Shown: positions 18,778 to 27,064 of the stretch, in pieces
Position numbering within the stretch: the stretch's first letter is position 1
How the letters are laid out: each line of letters starts with the position of its first letter
Assembly (NCBI RefSeq): GCF_021129195.1
Contig: NZ_JAJOHW010000108.1
Coordinates: 1 to 64,000, forward strand
DNA: 64,000 nucleotides
Source of the DNA: Chromobacterium aquaticum
Lineage (GTDB): Bacteria; Pseudomonadota; Gammaproteobacteria; Burkholderiales; Chromobacteriaceae
Direction of reading: 5' to 3'
Program-made: the position numbers and the translations under genes
Notes under the pieces: generated by a model
The model's input: only the letters and a program-made list of their open reading frames with translations
What the model was told of the DNA's origin: nothing
Databases searched by the model: none

Positions 18778-20187
18778 ATGCTTCGCTTTCTCTCCTTCCG
18801 CAGTCTGCTGCTAAGCAGCTTTCTGATCGTCGCCGTCGTGCCCTCCGCGGTGCTGATCCAACTGCGCAATGAACTGGGGCAGGCCGCCACCACGCTGCGC
18901 TCGCACCAGGAGCAGGCCAAGGACTGGCAGGACGCCAACCGCGTGTCTCGCGAGCAATCCGCGCAGTTTGAACGCGCCACGCGCCAGGCCCAGATTCTGA
19001 AAGACCGCGCGCTGGCCAATGCCGCCGCCGGCGCCTGGCAGGAAATCGCGCTGTCCCAACAGAAGCTGCTGCGTAGCGGCAATCCGGCGCTGACGCGCAG
19101 CGCCGAATCGATCCTATCGATACAACCACAGTTACAGGCGCTGCCTGCGCGCGCCGGCTCACAACGGGACCGCCTGTTCCGGCAACTGGATCAGCACCTG
19201 AGCGCGCAAAGCCTGCAGATCAACCAACAATTGGACCAGAGCCAGCGCGAATGGCAGTCCTCGATCACTGAGATGCGCCGCACCGCCGATCGGCTGGCCT
19301 GGCTGTCGCTGGTCTCCGCCCTGCTGTTGGCGCTGGCGATGACGCTGCTGATCAGCTGGCCGCTGCGCAAGCTGCAAGCCAAGATTGCGCGCATGAGCGA
19401 TGGCGCTCGCCTGCAGGACTGGCGGCAATCCGGCCCCGCCGACCTGCAGCGCCTGGCGCTGGAGCTCGCTCAGCTGGATCGGCGGCTGGCGGCGCTGGAA
19501 GAACAGAAAGGCCGTTTCTTCCGTCAGGTTTCCCATGAATTGAAGACCCCGCTGGCCGCCATTCACGAAGCCGCCGCGCTGTTGCGGGAAGAAGTGCTGG
19601 GCCGCTTGTCCCCGCAGCAGCAGGAAATCGTGCTCATTCTGCAGAACAACGCGCAAACCCTGCGTCTGCGCGTCGAGGCCTTATTGCGCTATGATGCCGG
19701 CCAATGGCTGTCCGATATCTTGACCGTCGAAGTCTTCGATCTGCCGGCGCTGATAGCGGACCGGCTGCAGGCCAGCCGCCCGCTGCTGCAAGCCAAGCGT
19801 CTGGGTGTCGATGTCGCCGGCGCGGCGTCCCGGGTTCGCGGCGACCGCTCCAAGGTGGAAACCATTCTCGACAATCTATTGATCAACGCCATCCGCCACA
19901 GCCCCGCCGGCAGCGCCTTGTCCATCCGCCATGGCCGCGACACCGGCGGCGTCTGGCTGGAAGTCTGCGATCAGGGTCCCGGCGTGCCGACGGCGCAACG
20001 CGAGCGGATTTTCGAACCATTCTGGAGTGGCCCGCCGCCGCCGGGCGAACAGCCCGGCACCGGCTTGGGCTTGGCGATGGCGCTCGGCTTCGCCCAATTG
20101 ATGCGCGGCGAACTGACGCTGGAACAGCGCCAGACCGCCGGTGCCTGCTTCCGCCTGAGCTGGCCGGAACCGGAGAATTTATCATGA
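18778..20187 (+). CDS. glrK: Sensor histidine kinase GlrK (QseE)
   Basis: Inner-membrane sensor kinase of the GlrK-GlrR envelope-stress system. The 469 residues have an N-terminal membrane segment (about 8-26), a mainly helical periplasmic domain rich in Gln/Ala, a second membrane segment near 177-198 and a HAMP-like linker. The HisKA box QVSHELKTPLAAIHEA (His near 252) and HATPase motifs follow: NLLINAIRHSP, DQGPGVP and GTGLGLAMALG. The gene stop overlaps the next ATG (ATGA). The order kinase, lipoprotein, sigma-54 activator matches the enteric glrK-qseG-glrR operon, which supports the name over a generic kinase. Confidence 0.9.
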   Translation: MLRFLSFRSLLLSSFLIVAVVPSAVLIQLRNELGQAATTLRSHQEQAKDWQDANRVSREQSAQFERATRQAQILKDRALANAAAGAWQEIALSQQKLLRSGNPALTRSAESILSIQPQLQALPARAGSQRDRLFRQLDQHLSAQSLQINQQLDQSQREWQSSITEMRRTADRLAWLSLVSALLLALAMTLLISWPLRKLQAKIARMSDGARLQDWRQSGPADLQRLALELAQLDRRLAALEEQKGRFFRQVSHELKTPLAAIHEAAALLREEVLGRLSPQQQEIVLILQNNAQTLRLRVEALLRYDAGQWLSDILTVEVFDLPALIADRLQASRPLLQAKRLGVDVAGAASRVRGDRSKVETILDNLLINAIRHSPAGSALSIRHGRDTGGVWLEVCDQGPGVPTAQRERIFEPFWSGPPPPGEQPGTGLGLAMALGFAQLMRGELTLEQRQTAGACFRLSWPEPENLS

Positions 20188-20711
20188 CGTTCCCCTTCAT
20201 TGACGCCTGGCCGCGCCGGCTATTCTGGCTTTGCTGTCTGTTGAGCCTGGGCGCCTGCGCCCAGCCACGCCCGCGCGCCACCGCGCCGGCGGCGCCCATC
20301 ATCCGCTGCCCGGATGCCAACCAGATCTTGTTGCTGCAAGGTCAGACCCGCGATGTCCAGGCCTTGGCCCTCGCGGGCCGGGAAAGCTGCGGCAGCAGTC
20401 GCTTACTGGGGCTGTTGCAACAGCTCCAAGCCCCGGAAAACCGCGCTGATGCGCAACGGCTGCAAATCCAGTTCGAAAGCTTGCTAAGCAAACCCGAGCA
20501 ATTGGACCCCGCCAGCCTCAGCCTGGCGCGCTCAGTGCTGCAACAATTGCAGGAACGCCGCAAGCTGACCGAGGCGCTGGAGCGACAGCAGGCGCAAAAC
20601 CGCGACTTGCAGAAACGCTACGATGATCTGAACGCCAAGCTGAACGCATTGCGCGAAGTGGAGCGCGATCTGCAATTGAAACCCAGCAAGACCAAGGGAG
20701 CACAGCCATGA
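20184..20711 (+). CDS. qseG: QseG-like outer-membrane lipoprotein
   Basis: The 175-residue protein starts at the ATG overlapping glrK. A signal sequence ends in the lipobox LGAC (Cys at about residue 25; LLSLGACAQPRPR), so it is lipid-modified and periplasmic. The mature part is Gln/Leu/Arg-rich and predicted coiled coil (about 95-165). By position it corresponds to QseG (YfhG), which in enterics interacts with the sensor kinase; sequence alone would only say lipoprotein. Its stop overlaps the glrR start (ATGA), so all three genes are translationally coupled. Confidence 0.8.
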   Translation: MTFPFIDAWPRRLFWLCCLLSLGACAQPRPRATAPAAPIIRCPDANQILLLQGQTRDVQALALAGRESCGSSRLLGLLQQLQAPENRADAQRLQIQFESLLSKPEQLDPASLSLARSVLQQLQERRKLTEALERQQAQNRDLQKRYDDLNAKLNALREVERDLQLKPSKTKGAQP

Positions 20712-22057
20712 GCACGCCCGCCCGCATCATTCTGGTCGACGACGACCCGGATTTGCTGCGCCTGGTCGGCTTGCGCCTCGGCGCCGCCGGCTACGAAGTG
20801 GAAGCATTGGGCAGCGCCGAGGCGGCGCTGAACGCGCTGGCCGCGCGCCGTGCCGACTTGCTGCTGACCGATTGGCGACTGCCCGGCATCGATGGTCTGG
20901 AGCTATTCGAACAAGTACGCCAACGTTATCCGGCCATGCCGGTCATCCTGCTGACCGCCCACGGCACCGTGCCGGACGCGGTAGACGCGGTCAGCCGCGG
21001 CGTGTTCGGCTATCTGGTCAAGCCCTTCGACGGCAAGGCGTTGCTGGACAAGGTTGCCCAGGGGCTATCGCTGGCGAGCCCCGGCCGCGCGGTCGATCAG
21101 GCGGCCGCCGGCTGGCGCTCCGGCCTGGTCAGCCGCAGCCCGGTGATGGAGGAACTACTGGCCGAGGCGCGCATGGTAGCCTCCACCGGCGCCAGCGTGC
21201 TGCTGCGCGGCGAGAGCGGCACCGGCAAGGAAGTGCTGGCCAAGGCCATCCATCTGGCCAGCCCGCGCGCCGGCCAAGCCTTCATCGCGGTCAACTGTGG
21301 CGCGATTCCGGACAATCTGCTGGAAAGCGAGTTGTTCGGCCATGAAAAAGGCTCCTTCACCGGCGCCAGCGCCCGCCAGACCGGCCTGGTGCAACAGGCC
21401 GACGGCGGCACCCTGTTCCTGGACGAGATCGGCGACATGCCGGCGCCGCTGCAGGTGAAACTGCTGCGTGTGCTGCAGGAGCGCGAAGTGCGCCCGGTGG
21501 GCGCGGCGCGGGCAACCCCGGTGGATATCCGTCTGGTATCGGCCACGCATCGCGAACTGGAAACGCTGATTCAGGAAGGCAGCTTCCGCGAGGATCTGTT
21601 CTATCGCCTGAACGTGGTGTCGCTGCGCTTGCCGCCGCTGGCCGAGCGGCGCGAAGACATTCCATTGCTGGCCGCGCATTTCCTGGAAAAAATCGCCTCC
21701 CGTTACCAGAAAGCCGTCAGCGGCTTTGCCGCCGATGCGCTGGAATACCTGAGCGCCGCCTCCTGGCCAGGCAATATCCGGCAATTAGCCAATGTGGTCG
21801 AACAATGCTGCGTGCTGACCACCGGCTCGCTGGTGACGCTGGCCCAGGTGCAGAAAGCAGTTGCCGGCGAGGCCAGCGCAATCCCAACGCTGGCGGAAGC
21901 CAAACGCCAGTTCGAGCGCGATTACCTGGAGCGCCTGCTGCGGCTGACCGGCGGCAATGTCAGCGATGCCGCGCGCTTGGCCGATCGCAACCGCACCGAG
22001 TTTTACCGCCTGCTGCAAAAACACGAACTGACGCCGGCGGCCTTCAAGCAGGAATAA
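20708..22057 (+). CDS. glrR: Sigma-54-dependent response regulator GlrR (QseF)
   Basis: Activator of sigma-54 promoters, phosphorylated by GlrK. The 449 residues comprise a receiver domain (DDD at 11-13, phosphoacceptor Asp55 in LLLTDWRLPG) and a complete AAA+ domain. The latter has Walker A GESGTGKE (about 168-175), the sigma-54-contacting loop GSFTGA (about 215-220), Walker B LFLDEIG and the arginine-finger region. A Fis-type helix-turn-helix lies at the C-terminus (GGNVSDAARLADRNRTEFYRLL). All catalytic elements are intact. Two boxes of the GlrR type and a sigma-54 promoter lie immediately downstream, so the adjacent BON gene is the likely target. Confidence 0.93.
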   Translation: MSTPARIILVDDDPDLLRLVGLRLGAAGYEVEALGSAEAALNALAARRADLLLTDWRLPGIDGLELFEQVRQRYPAMPVILLTAHGTVPDAVDAVSRGVFGYLVKPFDGKALLDKVAQGLSLASPGRAVDQAAAGWRSGLVSRSPVMEELLAEARMVASTGASVLLRGESGTGKEVLAKAIHLASPRAGQAFIAVNCGAIPDNLLESELFGHEKGSFTGASARQTGLVQQADGGTLFLDEIGDMPAPLQVKLLRVLQEREVRPVGAARATPVDIRLVSATHRELETLIQEGSFREDLFYRLNVVSLRLPPLAERREDIPLLAAHFLEKIASRYQKAVSGFAADALEYLSAASWPGNIRQLANVVEQCCVLTTGSLVTLAQVQKAVAGEASAIPTLAEAKRQFERDYLERLLRLTGGNVSDAARLADRNRTEFYRLLQKHELTPAAFKQE

Positions 22058-22104
22058 GCACCAGGCAGGCGCCGCTCACCGCTGGGTCAGGCGGCGCCGT
22101 CGAC

Positions 22105-22122
22105 TGTCGCCTGGCAGCGACA
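22105..22122 (+). promoter_or_regulatory. GlrR-type operator 1 (TGTC-N10-GACA)
   Basis: TGTCGCCTGGCAGCGACA is an exact TGTC-N10-GACA dyad, the consensus known for GlrR sites at enteric glmY/glmZ. It is about 175 bases upstream of the predicted sigma-54 start, a normal enhancer distance. Confidence 0.8.
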
Positions 22123-22170
22123 AAAAAAATCCCTGCAAAAACACCAGCTTGCCTTTCACGCCTTCAATGC

Positions 22171-22188
22171 TGTCGCCACCTGGCGACA
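22171..22188 (+). promoter_or_regulatory. GlrR-type operator 2 (TGTC-N10-GACA)
   Basis: TGTCGCCACCTGGCGACA is a second exact dyad, 66 bases after the first (about six helical turns) and about 110 bases upstream of the predicted start site. The AT-rich stretch at 22,222-22,260 between it and the promoter may ease looping. Confidence 0.8.
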
Positions 22189-22263
22189 AATCAGCCTGCC
22201 CCAGCCTCGCCCCCCGCCGTCAGAACAAATAAAAACCCTTTAAAAACAAAGACAAAAAAGAAC

Positions 22264-22279
22264 TGGCACGCCTTTTGCC
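22264..22279 (+). promoter_or_regulatory. Sigma-54 promoter of the BON-domain gene
   Basis: TGGCACGCCTTTTGCC matches TGGCACG-N4-TTGCW at all but the last base, with the invariant GG and GC 10 bases apart. Transcription would begin near 22,290, about 70 bases before the ATG. Confidence 0.88.
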
Positions 22280-22360
22280 CTAGGGGAGGTGCAAAGTTCG
22301 CGGCGCCTCAAGAAGTTCAGGCGCAAACGCTGTACCTCACTTTATCGAAAGGCTGATCCC

Positions 22361-22909
22361 ATGAAAAAAACCACTCTTGCCCTTGCCCTGATGAGTTCCT
22401 TGCTGGCCGGCACTAGCTGGGCAGCTCAAGACGCCAGCGCTCCGGTCAATGACCAAGCTCAACGCGCCACCGCCGCCAAGGGCGATGCCAGCGCTCCGGC
22501 CGACGACCAGGCTCAACGCGCCACCGCCGCCAAAGGCGATGCCAGCGCTCCGGCCGACGACCAGGCTCAACGCGCCACCGCCGCCAAGGGCGATGCCAGC
22601 GCTCCGGCCGACGACCAGGCTCAACGCGCCACCGCCGCCAAGGGCGATGCCAGCGCCGCGGAAGCCATGGTGGCGGAAGCCGCGCCCAGCGCACCTGCAG
22701 CCAACCTGAACCAGGCGGTTCAGGAAACGGTATCCAAGGCTGCGGCCCAAGTCGGCGCCAATATCCAGAGCAGCGTGAAAGCGGGCGAAGTCATTCTGAC
22801 CGGCACCGCGCCCAGCGAAGAAGCGCTGCGCCGCGTAGCCGAAGAAGCCTCTCGCGTGCCTGGCGTGACCGCGGTTCGCACCAACGTCACTCTCAAAGCC
22901 GCAGGCTAA
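22361..22909 (+). CDS. Secreted BON-domain protein with 18-residue tandem repeats
   Basis: The 182-residue protein has a Sec signal peptide (MKKTTLALALMSSLLAGTSWA, cleavage near residue 21). Four tandem copies of an 18-residue unit (DASAPADDQAQRATAAKG) follow at about 24-95, then an Ala-rich linker. A C-terminal BON domain at about 120-182 contains VILTGTAPSEEALRRV and VPGVTAVRTNV. BON domains (OsmY, Kbp/YgaU) bind phospholipid or small ligands and occur in periplasmic stress proteins. ATG chosen at the signal peptide start after AAAGG. It is predicted to be transcribed by sigma-54 under GlrR. Function of the repeats is unknown; they are hydrophilic and probably disordered. Confidence 0.88.
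   Translation: MKKTTLALALMSSLLAGTSWAAQDASAPVNDQAQRATAAKGDASAPADDQAQRATAAKGDASAPADDQAQRATAAKGDASAPADDQAQRATAAKGDASAAEAMVAEAAPSAPAANLNQAVQETVSKAAAQVGANIQSSVKAGEVILTGTAPSEEALRRVAEEASRVPGVTAVRTNVTLKAAG
22430..22645 (+). repeat. Four in-frame 54-bp tandem repeats
   Basis: Units 22430-22483, 22484-22537, 22538-22591 and 22592-22645. Units 2-4 differ by a single A/G; unit 1 differs at a few more bases (PVND instead of PADD). A partial fifth unit (GATGCCAGCGC) follows. Near-identity at wobble positions implies recent duplication or gene conversion, so copy number may vary between strains. Confidence 0.97.
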
Positions 22910-23030
22910 ACCCCTAGTGTTCATCGGCGCGCTGCCCCCTGGCTCGCTTGCCCTGAGTACAGCAGCGCCGACCCTCGCTTTACCCGGAGTCGTCCCAAGG
23001 GACGCACGCAAGTGTGCCCGCCTCCATTCG

Positions 23031-23054
23031 CCGCCCTTCTGGGCGGCCTTTTTT
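23031..23054 (+). terminator. Terminator of the BON-domain gene
   Basis: CCGCCC-TTCT-GGGCGG followed by CCTTTTTT. It lies 120 bases after the stop codon and just before the end of the convergent gene. The 22,910-23,030 stretch holds nothing else I can support. Confidence 0.88.
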
Positions 23055-23065
23055 ATTCGCGGATG

Positions 23066-23872
23066 CTATCGTTTTCCACCGGCCCACACCGCTGCCGCGG
23101 CCTCGTCCCTGCTCATATAGCGGCTGATCAGCCGCAGCATGGTGCCGTCGCGATTCATGCCGTCCAGCAGTTGATGCCAGGCCCGGGCTTCGCCTTCGGA
23201 AAAACCGCGCTTGTTCAGCACCAGGCTGCGCGGACTTGGCGTCTCCTCGCGCTCCCAGTCAGCCACCCGCACCTTGCCCTCCAAACCATGCAGGCGGATC
23301 TTCTGGCGATAAACCATGGGCGTGGAAAAGATGCCGGCGACACGGCGCTGGGCCAGCAATCGGAACAAGGCATCCTCGTCGGCGACCTCGATCAGCCGGC
23401 GTTGCACCGCTAATTGGGTCACCAAGGGATCGAAGTAGCGGCTGGTGCTATAACTGCGCACGATGGCCCAGCGGCTGGACGGGGCGTCCTGGATAAAAGC
23501 TTCCATGGACTGGATGGAGGCCGATACCTCGGCCGATAGAATCGCGTACTGACGCAACTGGATATAGTTGAAGAACCAGTAAATCTTGCTCCGCTCCGGG
23601 GTTTCGATCGCGGAGCCGGTCATGTCCAGCATGCCGGCCTCCAACTCCTGCCAGATGCGCGCGCGCGGCATCACCAGGTACTCGAAACGGCAGCCGCTGC
23701 GGCGGCGCAGTTCTTCGGCGACATCCCGATCCAGCCCTTGACCGGCGCTATAAAACTGGCCGATTTCATAGAAGGCGAAGCGAATGGGACGCGGCGGACA
23801 CGCCACGCCGCCCTCGGCGCCCGCCCAACAGGCCGCCAGCGCCAAACCGCTCAGCACCATCCATGTCTTCAC
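23066..23872 (-). CDS. Periplasmic solute-binding-like protein (SBP family 3 type)
   Basis: About 268 residues from a GTG start at 23872, chosen because GGAGG lies ten bases upstream and a signal peptide begins there (VKTWMVLSGLALAACWAGA). The mature part has RFAFYEIGQFY, LRRRSGCRFEYLVMPRARIWQELEAGMLDM and an AILSAEVSA segment, the pattern of amino-acid ABC substrate-binding (SBP_bac_3) folds. No transport genes are adjacent, so it may be a stand-alone sensor-like SBP. LAAC could also be read as a lipobox. Ligand unknown. Confidence 0.72.
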   Translation of the reverse strand: MKTWMVLSGLALAACWAGAEGGVACPPRPIRFAFYEIGQFYSAGQGLDRDVAEELRRRSGCRFEYLVMPRARIWQELEAGMLDMTGSAIETPERSKIYWFFNYIQLRQYAILSAEVSASIQSMEAFIQDAPSSRWAIVRSYSTSRYFDPLVTQLAVQRRLIEVADEDALFRLLAQRRVAGIFSTPMVYRQKIRLHGLEGKVRVADWEREETPSPRSLVLNKRGFSEGEARAWHQLLDGMNRDGTMLRLISRYMSRDEAAAAVWAGGKR

Positions 23873-24073
23873 GATGAACCCGCCTCCCCGCCGCGCCACA
23901 GTGTCGCGCCATGCCCGCGCATGGCTCCCCCCACTATAGGCGAGCAGTAAGCGGCTTTAGAAGCCGTTCACGCTCAGCAGTGCCCGGCGAGGCTAACTCG
24001 GTGAAAACCGCTTCGAAGAGCACAGATATCGCGAATACCTTCCGCTGCCTCGCCCTTGCCCTCTGGACAGGTG

Positions 24074-24667
24074 CTAGAACTTCATCAGGCTCTTCAAGGC
24101 CAGGCGCACGCCCTCGCTCACCGTCACCTCGGCCGGCAGGCCCTTGATGGCGGCCGCCGCCTCTTTCTCGTTATATCCCAATGCCAGCAGGGCGTTGACG
24201 ATGTCGCTCTTCTCGTCCGGCGTCGCGGCGAAAGCCAGCCCGCCCGGCGCGGTCAGCGTGCTGCCAGTGGCCAGCTTGCCGCGCAGTTCGAGCACCAGGC
24301 GCTCGGCGGTTTTCTTGCCTATGCCAGGCACCGCAGACAGACGCTTGATGTCCTCGCTGGCCACCGCCACCGCCAGTTCATCGGTGGTCATGCCGGAAAG
24401 AATGGCCAGCGCGATCTTGGCGCCGATGCCGCTCACCTTGATCAACTGACGGAAAGTCTGGCGATCTTCCTTGCTGGCGAAGCCGAACAGCAGATGAGCG
24501 TCCTCGCGCACCACCAGATGGGTGAATAGCGTGGTTTTCTGACCCAGCGCCGGCAGTTGGTAAAACGTGGTCATCGGCACATCGACTTCGTAGCCGACGC
24601 CATTGGCGTCCAGCACCACTTGCGGCGGCAGTTTTTCGATGAGATTGCCGCTCAGGCGTCCGATCAT
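24074..24667 (-). CDS. ruvA: Holliday junction DNA-binding protein RuvA
   Basis: Tetrameric Holliday-junction binding subunit that loads RuvB. The 197 residues begin [20 protein letters not shown]. Domain I (OB fold) occupies about 1-65 and tandem helix-hairpin-helix motifs carry [16 protein letters not shown] and [17 protein letters not shown]. Domain III, which contacts RuvB, is at the C-terminus. It lies 37 bases after ruvC as the last gene of an amgK-murU-ruvC-ruvA series. Confidence 0.97.
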   Translation of the reverse strand: MIGRLSGNLIEKLPPQVVLDANGVGYEVDVPMTTFYQLPALGQKTTLFTHLVVREDAHLLFGFASKEDRQTFRQLIKVSGIGAKIALAILSGMTTDELAVAVASEDIKRLSAVPGIGKKTAERLVLELRGKLATGSTLTAPGGLAFAATPDEKSDIVNALLALGYNEKEAAAAIKGLPAEVTVSEGVRLALKSLMKF

Positions 24668-24704
24668 GTTCTGGTTCTTTCTTCAAGCGATAACAGGCAA
24701 GCGG

Positions 24705-25256
24705 CTATACCAGCCGGCCGCCGCGAATTTTCAAGCCGCTCTGCGCCAGTTGGCCCAAGGCGCCGGCGCTGAGGTTGGCATGCGCCAGGGCCACCGCCAG
24801 CGCATCGGCTGCGTCGGCCTGCGGCGTGCCGGACAGATTCAGCATCCGCACCACCATGTGCTGCACCTGCTCCTTGGCGGCCTTGCCATGGCCGACTACG
24901 GATTGCTTGACCTGCAGCGCGGTGTATTCCGCCACCGGCAGGTCCCGCAACACCAGCGCGGCGATGCAGGCGCCGCGCGCCTGTCCCAGCATCAGCGTGG
25001 CCGCCGGATTGACGTTGACGAACACTTGCTCGATCGCCGCCGCCTGTGGTTGGTAGGTATCGATCACGCCGAACAGGCCGTCGACGATCACGCGGATGCG
25101 TTCGCTCAGCGGCGCGCCTGGCGGCGTGCGTATGCAGCCGGACGCGACATAGTGGCGCTGTTGGCCCAGCAAGTCGATCACGCCGAAGCCGGTGATACGG
25201 CTGCCGGGATCGATGCCGAGAATGCGACGCGCGCCGGGAAGGGATGGAGCCGACAT
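24705..25256 (-). CDS. ruvC: Crossover junction endodeoxyribonuclease RuvC
   Basis: Resolves Holliday junctions by paired nicks. The 183 residues from the ATG at 25256 include the catalytic acid in [37 protein letters not shown] and the C-terminal [13 protein letters not shown] with the remaining acidic residues. GAGG precedes the ATG, supporting this start over a longer in-frame extension. It starts only four bases after murU ends, so it is co-transcribed with the cell-wall recycling genes. Confidence 0.97.
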   Translation of the reverse strand: MSAPSLPGARRILGIDPGSRITGFGVIDLLGQQRHYVASGCIRTPPGAPLSERIRVIVDGLFGVIDTYQPQAAAIEQVFVNVNPAATLMLGQARGACIAALVLRDLPVAEYTALQVKQSVVGHGKAAKEQVQHMVVRMLNLSGTPQADAADALAVALAHANLSAGALGQLAQSGLKIRGGRLV

Positions 25257-25260
25257 CGCC

Positions 25261-25968
25261 TCAACCCGGGACGGCGCGCAATTGCGCATCCAACTGCTGC
25301 AATTGCTGCGGCGTGCCCACATTGTGCCAAGCGCCGTTGAAATACTCGCCGCTGGCTCTGCCCGCCGCGATGGCCGCATCGTAAAACGGCCGCATCGGCA
25401 CAAAGCTGCCGGCCTGGATGGCGGCGAACATGCGGGTATCGTACAGGCCGATGCTGGAGAAGGTCAGCTTGCGCTCGCCGTCCGCCCGCAGCAGGCCATC
25501 CGCCGCCAAGGCGAAGTCGCCGCCGGCGTGGAAAGCCGGATTGTCGGTCATCACCAGATGCATGCCCGGTTCAACTCCGCGCTCCAGCGCATCCAAGCGT
25601 GGCAGCAGGCGGGCATAGTCGAAATCGGTGTAGATATCCGCCGCCACGCACAGGAAGGCGCAATCGCCCTCCTCGCGCAACAAGGGCAAGGCTTTGGCGA
25701 TGCCGCCGGCGGTTTCCAAGGGCTCGCCCTCGGCGGAGTAGGCGATGCGCGCGCCAAAGCGCCGGCCATCGCCCAACTCTCTTTCAATCTGCGTGCCAAG
25801 CCAGGCGTGGTTGATCACGATATCGGCGAAACCGGCCGCCACCAAGCGCTCGATCTGCCAGACGATCAAGGGTTTGCCGTCCACGGGCAACAAGGGCTTG
25901 GGCGTGTGATCGGTCAGCGGCCGCATCCGTTCACCGCGGCCGGCCGCCAGAATCATGGCTTTAGGCAT
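25261..25968 (-). CDS. murU: N-acetylmuramate-1-phosphate uridylyltransferase MurU
   Basis: Nucleotidyltransferase that makes UDP-MurNAc from MurNAc-1-phosphate in the recycling bypass that avoids MurA. The 235 residues open with the sugar-nucleotidyltransferase signature [20 protein letters not shown] and KPLLPV. The start is ATG at 25968 (AAGGGG upstream); a GTG overlapping the amgK stop is an alternative. Name rests on pairing with amgK in the same order as Pseudomonas. Alone it would be a generic glucose-1-phosphate thymidylyltransferase-like enzyme. AmgK/MurU confers intrinsic fosfomycin tolerance in species that have it. Confidence 0.9.
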   Translation of the reverse strand: MPKAMILAAGRGERMRPLTDHTPKPLLPVDGKPLIVWQIERLVAAGFADIVINHAWLGTQIERELGDGRRFGARIAYSAEGEPLETAGGIAKALPLLREEGDCAFLCVAADIYTDFDYARLLPRLDALERGVEPGMHLVMTDNPAFHAGGDFALAADGLLRADGERKLTFSSIGLYDTRMFAAIQAGSFVPMRPFYDAAIAAGRASGEYFNGAWHNVGTPQQLQQLDAQLRAVPG

Positions 25969-25970
25969 GC

Positions 25971-27002
25971 TCACCCCTTGTAGCTCAGCACCGGATAGGC
26001 CGCTTGCAGTTCTTCGTCAGTCTCATCCTTGCCCACCAATTGCAGCAGCAACTGATAAAACGGCGCCAGTTCCTGATAACGACGGGAGGTTCGCTTCAGA
26101 TATTTGATGAAACGCGGAATCTCGGCGCGGTATTTGTCCTTGCCGTCTCGGTGGAACAACCGCGCGAAAATGCCGGCCACTTTCAGGTGACGCTGCACCC
26201 CCATCCATTCGAAATCACGGTAGAAGGCATCGAACTCGGCCGGCACCGGCAGACCCGCCGCGCGCGCCTTTTCCCAATAGCGGATCGCGATATCGAGCAC
26301 GAAGGGCTCGTCCCACTCGATGAAGGCATCGCGCAGCAGACTGACGATGTCGTAGCTGATCGGACCGAATACCGCGTCCTGAAAATCCAGGACCCCGGGC
26401 TTGCCCGGTGTCAGCATCAGGTTGCGCACAATGAAATCTCGATGCACGAACACCCTGGACTGGGCCAGCAGCACCGGCAGCAAGGCCTGGACCCCGGCGT
26501 CCCATAATTGGCGCTGGGCGAAATTCAGCGGCTGGCCCAGCTCCTTGGCACAGAACCATTCCGGAAACAGATTCAACTCGCGCGTCAGCAGCGCTGCGTC
26601 GTATTCCGGCAACACTCCCGGCTGGCTGGCGGACTGGATTTCCACCAGGGTGTCCAGCGCCTCCAGCAATAGATGACGCCGCACCTGTTCGCGTCCATCG
26701 TGTTCCAAGGCGGCCAGATAGGTCACCCGCCCCAGATCCTCCAACAACAGCAGGCCCTGTTCGCGATCACGCGCCAGCAGCTTGGGAACATTGACCATCG
26801 CGAAAACGTCGCGCACTTGCACATAGGCATCGGTGCTCATTTTTTCCGGCGGCGCGTCCATCACGATGCAACTCGCGCCGTCCGGCCAAGTCGCACGAAA
26901 GTAGCGCCGGAAATCGGCATCCGCGGCGGCGAATTCCAGCCCGATGTCCTGCCCGGGATACAAATCCGCCAGCCATTTCTTGATGAGTTCCTGTCTGTGC
27001 AT
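25971..27002 (-). CDS. amgK: Anomeric MurNAc/GlcNAc kinase AmgK
   Basis: Phosphorylates recovered N-acetylmuramic acid at C1, feeding MurU. The 343-residue APH-fold kinase shows VFVHRDFIVRNLMLT (catalytic HRD-like loop with Asp near 194) and VLDFQDAVFGPISYD (metal-binding Asp). DSLVEIQ-type helices lie in the N-lobe. It is the first gene of amgK-murU-ruvC-ruvA and divergent from lptD, which is also the arrangement around Pseudomonas amgK. Confidence 0.92.
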   Translation of the reverse strand: MHRQELIKKWLADLYPGQDIGLEFAAADADFRRYFRATWPDGASCIVMDAPPEKMSTDAYVQVRDVFAMVNVPKLLARDREQGLLLLEDLGRVTYLAALEHDGREQVRRHLLLEALDTLVEIQSASQPGVLPEYDAALLTRELNLFPEWFCAKELGQPLNFAQRQLWDAGVQALLPVLLAQSRVFVHRDFIVRNLMLTPGKPGVLDFQDAVFGPISYDIVSLLRDAFIEWDEPFVLDIAIRYWEKARAAGLPVPAEFDAFYRDFEWMGVQRHLKVAGIFARLFHRDGKDKYRAEIPRFIKYLKRTSRRYQELAPFYQLLLQLVGKDETDEELQAAYPVLSYKG

Positions 27003-27064
27003 GTCGCTTCGTCTTGGTGCTGATAGAATTGGCTGATTTTATACTGCCCCGCCGCCCCTTAGAT

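Noticed and set aside
22430-22645. CRISPR-like array
   Set aside because: The repeats are directly adjacent, in frame and coding (18 residues each), with no spacers.
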